NCBI GenBank assembly: GCA_031763025.1
Contig: JASSKH010000036.1
Location: 3,211,001-3,275,000 of the forward strand
Origin: Macrocystis pyrifera
Lineage: Eukaryota; Sar; Phaeophyceae; Laminariales; Laminariaceae
Reading direction: 5' to 3'
DNA length: 64,000 nucleotides
Numbering within the stretch: position 1 is the stretch's first letter; each line of letters starts with the position of its first letter. Position numbers and translations under genes: made by a program. The notes under the pieces were generated by a model. The model was not told the origin of the DNA and made no database searches. It saw only the letters and a list, made by a program, of their open reading frames with translations. This document shows positions 23,437 through 34,200 of the stretch, in pieces.

Positions 23437-24564
23437 GTTGTTGTTGTTGTTGTTGTTTTCTCCACACTAAACCGTTCTTTCTACCCGTCGACATCCAGCA
23501 CAACCAGTGTCCGTGCCGATTCTTCAATCCTAGAGAGATACAAGTTCGGTGGTCACAAACTGCCTGGCCACCACCGGAATTTTTTTTTCGTGTGTACGTG
23601 GCAACAAGCGTCATCACTCTCATGGCTACGCTATTAATATATAACATTGTTACCATATTTTTGTATTATTCTTAATATAATAGTAATTTAATAGAGTGTT
23701 GTGTGATTCTCGGGTACTCTGTTTTCTTCATCTCGTCTCCCCGAGTTCAGCAAATAAATGTACGTACCGGGTATAGTATGTATGTGTGTATACCCATGAA
23801 GAGTACTATTAATACATACAGCAGGAGTACACGGTCTTCTTCCTCAATGTTTCAACCCTTTCAAGTCTCTGTCTTATAACCTTGATCCGGGGTGGTCGTA
23901 TAGAGCAAGCTCTTCTCCTCCCTCCCCACTACTATTCTGTCGAGCATGCGGTCCTTTGTTTGATGCCTGCGTGTTGCTTTGGGAGAGTAATACATATAGA
24001 GCGTATAGTGTGTATTCTGTGTTTCTCGGCTATTTGTGTTCTTGATTCCGTCTCCCCGGAATCAGCAATTTTACGTACCAAGTATGTATACCCATGAAGA
24101 GCACTACATACAGCAGTAATAAGTATTGTGGTCTTCTTCCTCACACTACTGTTTCAACCCTTTCAAGCCTCTCTCTGTCTGATAACCTAGATCCGGGGTG
24201 GCCGCAGAGGACGCTCTTCTCCTCCCCCTCCTCACAACAACATTGTAAAGCGTCATCACTCTCATGGCCATTGCTGTTAATAAATAACATTATTACCATT
24301 CATTATATATATGTATTATTAAAAGTGATTCTCGGGTACTCTGTTTTCTTCATTTCGTCTCACCGAGTGCAGCAAATGTACGTACCGGGTATAGTATATA
24401 TGTGTGTATACCCATGAAGAGTACTATCAACACATACAGCAGGAGTACACGGTCTTCTTCCTCAATGTTTCAACCCTTTCAAGCCTCTCTCTGTCTTGTA
24501 ACCTAGATCCGGGGTTGGTCATAGAGCAGGTTCTCCCCCCGCCTTCCCGCTGTTGTAAAGTTTG

Positions 24565-26158
24565 CACACCTCGGATAACGTAACACTTAACGTTTTTTGT
24601 TGATGTTAGGCGTCAGCGAAAAAAAACGTAACATTACGTTACTACGATAACTACTTTCTCGATTTTGTGATAACATGGTGTTAGTGTGATAAGATATTGT
24701 CGGGCGATCGCGTAACATTTAGGTAGAGTATCACCTTGATCTCGTACTGACCGCAGTATATGTTACGGTATGCAGCCCATATAGCGAGTGACACTATGTT
24801 AGCGTGTTGGCGGAATTCCTGGTGGCTATCGTAACACACGTTGAAGGGATAACGTACGTAATCACCTTAACGTTAACATTATGTCACCGTGTTAGCGGCA
24901 TCAGCCCGTAGCGAGTAACTTTACGTTAGCGTGGCAGCGGGATTCTTCGTGCTACCCCCGTGGCACCCTTTCGACGGCCAACGTACACGGCCAAATAAAC
25001 GCGTACATAACACTGTGTTAGTTTATTAGTGAAATTCCTAGGGGCTCCACAAAAAATGATGATTTTTTAGGGGGGATCCCTCCAAAATATACCCTGTTCC
25101 GGGGTTATGAAATATGGAGTTTTTTTTTGCGAGGAAGCTATGCTATCCTCCCCCCCGGGGATACGTTGTAGGTATCCCCTACTGGGATGTCGGCGAAATT
25201 GGATAACACGGCTACGCTATGTTACTCCCACACGCCTGCTTTACCACTAACACAGTTAACACGTGTTAGATCTCGGGAAGATCCAAAGGGTAACGTAGTA
25301 ACATTGCGTTAGAACGACTTCGGCCCCAACGGTAACTCAGTAACCCGGATTGGGTTTTATGGTAACACGGTAACGGAATGTTACCATCATCAGATCTTCA
25401 CTGACGGTAACACCGTAACATAATGTCACAGAGACTTCCGCGTTAAGGCTAACATCCTAACATAATGTTACGTATGGGCCGGCTAAGACTGTAACGTATC
25501 GACCGTACGTTAAAAGTGTTACGTTATCCGACCCTGAGGCAATCAGATGGGGGATCCAGATAACGTAGTGTTTGTAGTGATGGCCATTGCGTTATGCCAC
25601 GTTAGTGTGTTATCTGTAACACGATGTGATGTGTTAGTAGTGCTGGCGAACATGGTAACGTTATGTTAGGGTGTTACGTATACCACTCCTCCTAAGGGTA
25701 ACATAATGTTTGTGTGTTACGTTAAACGCTGCGTCGACAATACAATTATGTTATCGTGTTATTGCGGGGGGCCATAGTAGTTAGGACCAATTTTTGTAAG
25801 TAAATATATGGAAATATAAGGGTGTTTGTGTGTACCGTAAGTCCTATTAACTATGGTCCCCCTTAATAATAAATATGTGGATAACGATCTGGGCATGTTA
25901 GAGTGATAACGTACGTGTTTGGTCACAAGGACTGATCACAGCATAACATACTGTTACTGTATTAGAGCTGGAAGAGACCGAGAAGCAACATAACGTCAAG
26001 GCAAGTGCACGTTCGTGGGTTTCCAGTTAACACTGTGTTACCGCGCCACCGTGATCGCTCCTCTAGTGCTAAGACTATGTTAGTACGTTACCACGTTCCT
26101 GTGTTAGGCCCCATAAAGTAGATACGCGTTATCCGAGTGTTACGTTATCCGAGGTGTG
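24565..26158. mobile_element. hAT-like element packed with GTAAC/GTTAC words
   Basis: Perfect 23-bp inverted ends begin CACACCTCGGATAACGTAAC. The flanks are AAAGTTTG (24557-24564) and GAAGTTTG (26159-26166), an 8-bp target duplication with one mismatch, which is the hallmark length of hAT elements. The 1594-bp interior has no long open frame. It is instead crowded on both strands with variants of TAACATAATGTTAGTGTGTTA, several dozen TAAC/GTTA words in all. Such words resemble subterminal transposase-binding repeats, but here they span the whole element. A 105-bp MITE is nested at 25762-25866. Confidence 0.8.
25762..25866. mobile_element. ~105-bp TA-target MITE, copy 1
   Basis: Ends are TTGCGGGGGGCCATAGTAG and its near-complement, flanked by TA. 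The family consensus end is TTACGGGGGACCATAGTAAA. This copy lies inside the hAT-like element, so it inserted later. It has no coding capacity. Other copies are at 40233, 48762 (outer), 48831 (inner), 49182 and 49644. Confidence 0.85.
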
Positions 26159-26436
26159 GAAGTTTGATCACTCATCAAATGCGTCAGCGATAAAAATATA
26201 AGTGCAATAATTGGTATCGATGTCCATCAGCCGAGCCCCGAGTCACCAGGCGTCTGTCGCTCATCATTGTCGCTCATTATTCTTCCCTCTGGCTACTGCT
26301 CACGTTCCCGTCGGGGATTCGTCCAACATGTGTTACGGGCCCTTGGCATCGAAAACTGCCATCAAATTTGGAGTGCGGGGCCTTAAGCGTCGACGGCGGC
26401 AATCACGGCGGCAATCACGCCGCCGGCGAAAGCCCC

Positions 26437-26618
26437 CTCGTACTCTTAATAAGATTACCATGAGGTTTGCTAGGACTGGTGAATATTGTTTTTGTGGGTA
26501 ACAGGAAAATAATTATCCAGGAGAATTATATTCATTGAAATGTGATGAAGAAAAATAAAACGGATGTACTATGATAGAATGTTGCTTTTATATCAGGTAC
26601 CTGGTACATGATATAAAT
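26437..26618. repeat. Dispersed ~183-bp repeat, copy 1
   Basis: The segment from TAATAAGATTA to CAGGTACCTGGTACATGATAT is nearly identical to 43214-43399. It contains AGGACTGGTGAATAT and an AATAAA. Outside it the two loci share nothing obvious. It may be the end of an older element; no terminal inverted repeats were found. Confidence 0.75.
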
Positions 26619-26969
26619 ATTAATACAACCATTTTTACGATTTTTGAGGTCGTTGTCACTTGCTAACTCTTGGCAGGCAGACCGACAGATAGACAGCTCT
26701 TCGCCAACAGCCATTCTTCTTTGAAACAACCGAACAGCCAAACAGCCACACCACCTTTCTTCTTTCTTCTTCGCAAACTGCAACCAATAGACACCTCTTC
26801 GCACAACGCCTAGAAGAAGAGGCGTCTCGCCTTCGACGAACGGCATCTAGATGCAGCTGTAGGCGACCAAGCTGCTTGCTGCTGTCGGTGGCGAACCTGC
26901 TGGTGCTGCAACCCCCGCCTCTCCCTTCTCCACGCCTCCTAAGCTCACCTCCCCCTCGTCGAGAGGCGC

Positions 26970-28151
26970 GTGGTTCTCGCCCTCTGGCAAGAGAGCGGCA
27001 ACGACAAAGACCGACCTGGTGCCGACTGTTGTTTGCGACCGGTGCACGGACCAGCACTTACTCACTTGCCCAAGAACTCCGCGCCTGGTGGCAAAAACGT
27101 GGCCTTCGCCACCTGCGAGGGTCTCATGTGCGATGGTGGCGGGATCATCCTGTATTGGGCAACCAACTGCGAGTTCTGTGCTCGCCCGATCAAGGAAGGG
27201 ACTGTCTCGTACTCCCTCGAGACTGCTGACAGTTGTGAGTGTCTTGGGTCTATTGTTGAATGCTGTCTGTTGCCAGTACGTTTTTTTGGGGTTTTCAAGT
27301 GCCTTTTTGCATACAAACCTACCTCAAAGCGTTTATTATTATTTTTTGGACTCATCCATGCTCGTTCTTTCCCGTTCGTGCGTTGCGTCGGCTCCTCTTA
27401 CACAGTGCACGCGAACGCGCACATGCACAACTGTTTGCGGGATGTGAACGAAGGAACGGAGGATTCAGCTGTCGCCGTCACCGCTGCACCGAACGATGTG
27501 AGTGCTGCTGCTACTGTGGTGCATTTTAAGTGCACACGATTTCTGTGTGTACAGGAGCCGCCTCCGACTTCTCATTTCCTGGACCTGCTCCGTGCCCCCC
27601 CTGCGACGAGAGCTGCGCCCGGCACATCAGCACATCCACATGGTCGATTCTTCCTTGGAGTGCGGACAACGCCCCAGATCTCGTTTTTCTTCGCGTCTGC
27701 ACGTGTAGATATCTACGAGGACGCCGGAGAGCCGCCAGCATCGTCACCCATTTTGATGATAGGCGTTGAGTACTGCCTCGTAGCTGTTATCTACTCCATT
27801 CCGAACCATTTCGTGATCCAGTTGCGTTCGAGAGGGCGGTGGTTGAAGTACGATTGCATGCTCGGGGGGATTACCACGTCTTGCGACGATTTCGACTATG
27901 ACTGGTATCATGGTTTCCAGCATATGTATGTCTACCTTCGAAAGTCTATGACCTTGTCTGTTCCCCAGGCACAAACGACACCATACTGTAGTGGTAGCTA
28001 CCATGAGCGCGCAAGCCAAGAACGCGCGAAGATAATCGAGGCGACAAGACAAGGACCCATCATGCCTCCGCCTTACCGAAGTCCTGGCCACTACGACGTG
28101 GGGAGCGCAGCTGTGCCTTGCCGACTCGACTCTAACGTACCGCCGCCTTGA
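26970..28151 (+). CDS. Hypothetical Cys-containing protein
   Basis: A 393-codon frame, unusually long for this window. The early part has clustered cysteines (ATCEGLMCDGG, NCEFCARPI), which could be a small zinc-binding module. Splice-like sites suggest introns at 27235-27405 (AGTT|GTGAGT ... CACAG) and 27498-27554 (GAT|GTGAGT ... ACAG). Both are multiples of three and keep the same frame, so the frame is open with or without splicing. Upstream, a different frame reads TKTDLVPTVVCDRC just before a possible one-base frame change near 27070, so the true start may lie earlier, around 26890. The C-terminal part (ERASQERAKIIEATRQGP) looks protein-like. I recognise no family. Confidence 0.35.
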   Translation: MVLALWQESGNDKDRPGADCCLRPVHGPALTHLPKNSAPGGKNVAFATCEGLMCDGGGIILYWATNCEFCARPIKEGTVSYSLETADSCECLGSIVECCLLPVRFFGVFKCLFAYKPTSKRLLLFFGLIHARSFPFVRCVGSSYTVHANAHMHNCLRDVNEGTEDSAVAVTAAPNDVSAAATVVHFKCTRFLCVQEPPPTSHFLDLLRAPPATRAAPGTSAHPHGRFFLGVRTTPQISFFFASARVDIYEDAGEPPASSPILMIGVEYCLVAVIYSIPNHFVIQLRSRGRWLKYDCMLGGITTSCDDFDYDWYHGFQHMYVYLRKSMTLSVPQAQTTPYCSGSYHERASQERAKIIEATRQGPIMPPPYRSPGHYDVGSAAVPCRLDSNVPPP

Positions 28152-28159
28152 GCGTCTCA

Positions 28160-31100
28160 CGTGTTCTTCACATGTGTGTTGAAACGTTTTGATTTTTGAT
28201 GTGATATGGCTTCTCGATTAGGACTGCCTGTCTTCTTTTTTCCCTCTTTTTGCTAGAAAGAATTTTGTAGAAATGTTGCACGGCGCGTCCAGCCTTTCGA
28301 GTTCTGCGCGGCTACATTTTTATTAACTGTTCGGTCGACAGAGTGTTGTTTACGGGGTGCATGTACGTGACGATCATCGGCGCAAAGTCTACTTGTATGC
28401 CTTTTGTCATCTTTGACTTCACGGCAGCGTTTTATTTGGTGTGGGGTGTGTTCGCGACACGTCGAGGTCATCGCAATCTGCGCGATGCGACTGTGACGTT
28501 TTGTTTATGTTTTTTGCTTCGAAATAGCGGCAACAGCAGCATCTGCAAACAAGTAATATTTTACGTGGCAAATATCGACGTCGCGAGAGAATTGTCATAT
28601 CGCCGGCCAACCCTTTTGTTATATGGTAAAACCCTAGGGAACAGCGGGGCAACCCTTGCCCTGCCCTACAATAGTACATTCCACGAGGTATCACTTCCAT
28701 CGGTCACGTTGCGTTGAGTATCTCATGTGTGATCGTTCTGTGTCGTCAGAGATAAAATTCTAGCGCAGCAGCTAGCTGCAGTAGCAATACGTAATATATT
28801 TTCTAGTTTTTTATTGCCTATCTTTGTGACGACACCCCCACAACCCTTCACCTGCAACAAGTATACCGGCACTGCCAGACTACCCGGAAAGTACCACGTA
28901 ATCCAACGTCAAGAACCGTTTGACAATCGGATTTTATCTCGAACATATATGCACTATTACGTGAAGTCGACTTTTAACGTTGAAAACAAATTCTTTCCTT
29001 CTACCGGAACACAGGCAAAGGAGCCCACCGTAAGAGTAAATGACAGGAACATACAAAATTTGGTAGCGGTTATACTGAAGTCAGTATAACAACGCACCTT
29101 TCCTGAACAAGAAAGTCGGACTGGGCCAGCCTTCCTGCTTCTTATTTTCCCCACTACTATGAGGTGTTCTACATTGTAGCTCGCCCGGGAAAAATGCCTT
29201 TTTATTTTTTCTATATATATTTCTTGACCCCTACCCATGGTCCCTGAGCCTTTTCGTACGTGTTCATACGAATAGCCAAGCGTAGCTTATATTTCTGAAC
29301 AAATACCTCACGAATTAGAAACATACCAAAAAAGGACGAAACCGAGGAAAAACCTTGAGAATTGACAATAAAACCAAAAAGAAAAAATATGCAGCATCTT
29401 CAAACAAGTAAAATTACACCTAGCAAATATCTATGTCGCGAGTCGCGAGGGAATTTCCATACTTCCGTCCAACCTATTATTAAATGGTAACACCTAGGGA
29501 ACAACAGGGCAACCCTTGTCCTGCTCTACAATACCATAACACGATTAATTGCAGTCCTGTGAACCGTCCTCCATACATCTCCACTCCTAGTTCTAAATAT
29601 TCCGACTGCAAGACTCGGCCCTTCAACCCCCGCCCCCCGGCACCTCTTGAGCTTTGAGCGTGTACGGTAGCTCGAAACACAACAGGGAACTTGAAGAAAG
29701 CGTGCGCCCACATTCGGTTGAAAACGACCGAATGCCAAAATAATGTTTTTGCCGCTGGCAAGAGGGCCCCGGGGGAGGAAAAATCCATCACATGCATGGG
29801 GAGATGAAAGGGAGCAACAACCCTGTCCTATATAATACGGTGCAATGATATACACTGATGTACCAAGCCTATCTAAGTATACGGTTCAGGGAGGACGCAG
29901 CCACTAAAGTATTGTGATGTACCGTAGAAACCCCATCTAATTCGGCGAGACACTGGGGAGGGGGGGGGGAGCATACCAGGTACCAAGCATAACACATGAA
30001 GAGAAGGGCGAGGCACGTCTGGCGCAGTATCCCATGACAACAAGGAGGGTGCAAAAATCAGTTGCAGACATAAATTTAGAAACCACCCAGCACAGCTATT
30101 CCCTACAAGGTAGGCGTTAACCTAGGTTCTGTATTATCAGGAAGTCCAACGTGCCCGATCATTTACGCGTAGTGCGCGGTTGTCGGTGGTGGCCTTGACA
30201 ACGAAGTAGCACGAAACGTGTTTAGAGTTTTGATTAACTTATGTGGTTTCGTCGCTTCTGCTATGTCTTTCAGTTGTTGTAGCCAACATTTACCTGTTTC
30301 TAGCTTCCAAGTGCCCAGGTGTACATTGTTTTGGCCCGCCGCCCTATTTTGAAGTAAAACAAAATCCAGAAAATACTACGCCTCCATCACGCCATAAATA
30401 TAGCACGAACGGAAAAACCAGCCAATGCCATATACTGTAGATTTACACTTGGTATATAATACAACATAAAAATAAAGATAAACAGTACCGCCCCTCCAGA
30501 GTCTGTTCTAACCACGCTCTCCCGACGCTAAGATGGCGATCACATTGAAACAAATGTAATTATGGTAACTCAGTCGCATCGTTTCAAACAACCAGCGCTA
30601 ACATCCCAAGGCGACTTCCAGCATAACTAACAAACACGACGTTTTTTCACAACAAGCAACTGGAGGAATGAACGAATCTCGCAACGTTCAATCCTAGAAG
30701 AGCGAGGGGGCGGGAAGCGCACACCTTCAGTATATCGCCATTTTTTCCTCGTTTGTGCGAAGGAACTCAAAGCGGGGGGGGGGGGGGGGTACTCAAACAT
30801 CGTGTCCGGATGCGCTTACCGGTGCGATAGTCCCCAAGAAGTGCTATACCATCTTTTGTACAACCCACAGACGATGTAAACAATCACTTTCCAGCCTTCA
30901 TCACCGCCAAGGAAGGCGGAGTGGAGGAACGCAGCACTAAAACATCGACGAGAATAGAGGCTAATCTCGATTTACAAACTGGTTAAACTCCTGGTAAAAC
31001 TTAACATTCGGACGACGTCTTTCTGCATATCTGGTGCTTACGGCTGTACACCCATGGCAGGTGGGCGTGTATTTAGGGTGACATCTCCTGAAAGCAGCTC

Positions 31101-31280
31101 GGTGCCACGTTCTCACGGAAAAAACATTCGACGGACGCTCTAAAGGCTACTCCAAGAACAAACATGTATTTCACACCAACGCGCAACAAGCCTGCAGGGT
31201 ACCTTTTACTGGGACAGCCTCAACCTTGCGGCGAAATGGCATGTTCTAGTCTTCGGGCACGTTTCCTCCAGAAAAGGATG
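28160..31280. other. No gene recognised; one diverged duplicate
   Basis: The only clear structure is a ~150-bp block at 28530-28680 that recurs, diverged, at 29390-29540; both contain CTAGGGAACA followed by GGGCAACCCTTG. A run of 14 G lies near 30774-30789. Open frames of 90-125 codons here have no recognisable domain. The first 150 bp may include the 3' untranslated region of the preceding hypothetical gene, and the last 100 bp that of the convergent receptor-like gene. Confidence 0.6.
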
Positions 31281-31282
31281 AT

Positions 31283-34200
31283 CTACTTTGTGCGGCGAAG
31301 CCTCCTCGGCAATATCGTCTCTTGCACGGTTTCCTTCAGTGAACATACCATCACGCCGGTCTCGACTATCACCGCCAGTATCATGCCCAGATGGGCGGCA
31401 ACGAGGACACCTTCGAAGACCTTTTGGCCTCTAGCTCTTTCGTCGGAAACGTCTACCTTCAGCAGGAGAGCGACGTAAATGGTCACAAACACGACAACAT
31501 GTCCCATGCGACTTATCCACGAGTCCCATCTCGACGCAAACGGGGCTAACCCTTCCGATATCATCGCGAATACGAACGAAATAATCAGCGTCACCGCAAT
31601 CTGAGCCGAGGTGTTGGGATAGATGAAAACGACTGTCCCCGTCAGCAATACCCGTCGACCGCATTCGATTACCTCGTAGTAGAATATCGCCGGCTTGTAT
31701 GGCTTCCACAAGTCGGAAAAAAATTGGGTGCGCTGGCTCTCTTCGCGACCAGCTTCGTCCGTCAGCACCCCACGATTCCTATACAGCAGGCTGGTGTACA
31801 GGGTTGGGATTCCCACTGTGTAGAGCAAAACCATGAAGCCTGCGTAAACCTGGAACCCTCTGTGCTTTGAGGAATTACACTCAACACGATAGTCAGCGCG
31901 GAGATACGTCTTGCCATCCTCAAGATCATCACACGCAAACATCTGAAACAGAATAGAACTAACGCTCGAGTACACCAGAAATGTCAGTAACAGCACCATC
32001 GACATGTGCTTGTGCCGGATCCAATGGAGGGCTTCGGTTGGTCCTCGGTTACCTCTTGCCGCCACTAGGTACGTCAATCCAAGGAACATTGTGGCGATGA
32101 TAGGACCCATCGTTGCCATCAACAATCGGCCGTGGATGCCAATGTCGAACAAACAGCCTACCGACAGTTGAACGATCCAGCCGAGGTCGAAGGTGAGCAT
32201 GTTCACAGTGTCGAGGGAGCGCTGGTACACGTGAGGGTAGGTGACGTTCGCAATAGCGGTGAACTGGACAGGAAAACGAAACGGTTTGAAAAAACAAATG
32301 GGCAGGTATTACGTTGCAGCAGGTTGTTGAAAGGGTTCTTGCGTCAGCGCTATCGGCGTCGATTATGCATCGTGTCTAGCAATTATGTTGTTGTATCGTG
32401 TCTAGCAATTATGTTGTAGTTCCCTGGGACATATAGTGTCCCCTTCGTCGTGCTATTGGCCAAAGGCTTCCTCGTCAAACATCACAGGCATAAGCTAGAA
32501 TGCCGTGAAGGCCCAGCTCTGTGCACACATTGTTGTACTTCCACCGATCTCACAGAGACGATTAAATGATACCCTGTTAATGTGTATGCTTATGACAGCG
32601 TGTACTAGGCAGTACCGGTGCCGATTAAAGCCAGACGGCAATATCCATCTTATCAGGGGCCTTCACAATTGGGCAGGCACTATCCAAATCCTGATACCAA
32701 GTCAGTGTTACTCTCTATTATAATCGGCATTTTGTAGAGACGACCCTGACCTGTGTCACGATCTGCAACGTGACGATGATGATCTTGATAGATTGAAGGG
32801 GAATGAACCGCGTCACCCGCTCGATGGTCCCGCGGCCATCACCTTCCAGTTGGCTCGACATCGTGTACGACGCGATGACAACCGCAGCGACCAGGCCGAA
32901 CAAGACAAGAACGACCGCGATCACGATTCTGCCTGCTTTGTCCGAGCACTTCTCGCAGGCGAACCCGAAACTCGCGGCATATCGATCGCTGCAAACCGAA
33001 CAGTCTGTTGCATAGCGACACCCAGCATGGTTGGATAATCAGCATGTCAGGACATTGTATAGACCACTCACTGGCAGGGGCAACGAGCGGGGGAGATTAG
33101 CTAGGGATATTCCGATCTGTAATGATAGGCGTTGCCCTCTCCACCCATGTGGTATCAAGCTCATGGACCAAGGTATTTCACAAGATGGAGAAACCCCTCT
33201 CCCCAGCGCTGTGTAAAAAATGTGAATGCGTCAAACGCAACAAAATAACGCTTGACTTGCAACTTTGTGTTTGAGCCGTAAACGAGCGATGCGCATGTAC
33301 CACTGAGATTTGCACGGTGCTCGTTTCGACCTTGTTCCAACTTCAACCATCGTATGGTCCACATTTTTCAAAGTTCAATTTACTCTAGGATGCCGCTCAC
33401 ATGGTCCTTCGTGGCCGTTAAGACAGTAGCCAGGTGTCCCAGTCACACCTCCGAGGCAGACATCTTCTCTGAAGCATGCCATCACTTCCTCACTGGTCGG
33501 GGTGGCTCGCCAAAAGCCGCGGTCGATCAAGATTGTTTCCAATGTGGTTGCCCCGCCGACGCTAGTGGCATGCAGCATGAGCTGGGCGCAGATAGGAACC
33601 TCGACCGGTTCCTCAAAGGGGCATCCTTGACAAGAAGTCCGGCATCCGTTGCAAGCAACCTCATAGACATTACCCGACTGATGCGCAGAGCAACAAAAAT
33701 ACACGTTTCAGGTGATATTCCAACAACGATGTTGGCAGCTTTAGTTCGAGATAGAAACTTGTTCATGTGTCACACGGCGGGTGATGTTGTCGCACGGAGG
33801 GTTGTGTTGGTTCAATGCAACGAGCCCCAGTCTTGACGAGCGGCGAAACAGCCACTTGCAGAAGAGAGTGCGTACCTGTGATGTCTGCCACGTCTACCAG
33901 ACCCGAATCTCGCGCCACATGTCTATGAGGTGTTGCTTCGATCAATGCATCGCGACCGTAGAAAGCTTCTGCTTACCTCGTTGAAGTCCAGGTAAGTACC
34001 CGGTTGACAGTCGAAGACGTTGCCGATGAAGGAGCTGCCCGCTATCCTTCTAACGAAGCCAACGTTGTCTACGGCAGGCCCTTCCCCCTCGCCTGATCTG
34101 TTGTCCACAAAGGAGCAATTGTCTATGGACGTTTTGCCTCCTAGTCTCAAAGCCCCGCCAATGGCCGCTGTGTTACTCATGAATATTGTGTTGGAGATCT

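Larger units (their letters stand above)
13790..24550. repeat. Array of ~0.9-1.0 kb tandem repeats
   Basis: The landmark TGATTCTCGGGTACTCTGTTTTC recurs at about 13797, 14698, 15671, 16593, 19620, 20548, 23703 and 24328. Each unit contains internal sub-repeats: CTAGATCCGGGGTGGTCGT preceded by CTTTCAAGTCT, and GTCGAGCATGCGGTCCTTT. A ~1.75 kb block at 15635-17390 recurs at 19585-21340 with a constant 3950-bp offset, so there is a higher-order duplication of about 2 kb plus the inserted transposon. Two TIR elements interrupt the array. Its last units (23450 onward) are more diverged. A detached fragment of the unit lies at 54656-54740. Confidence 0.88.

Noticed and set aside
31164-31478. A plus-strand ORF of 104 codons at the end of the receptor gene
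   Set aside because: It overlaps the last exon of the receptor gene in antisense, where the minus strand has clear TM and motif content.
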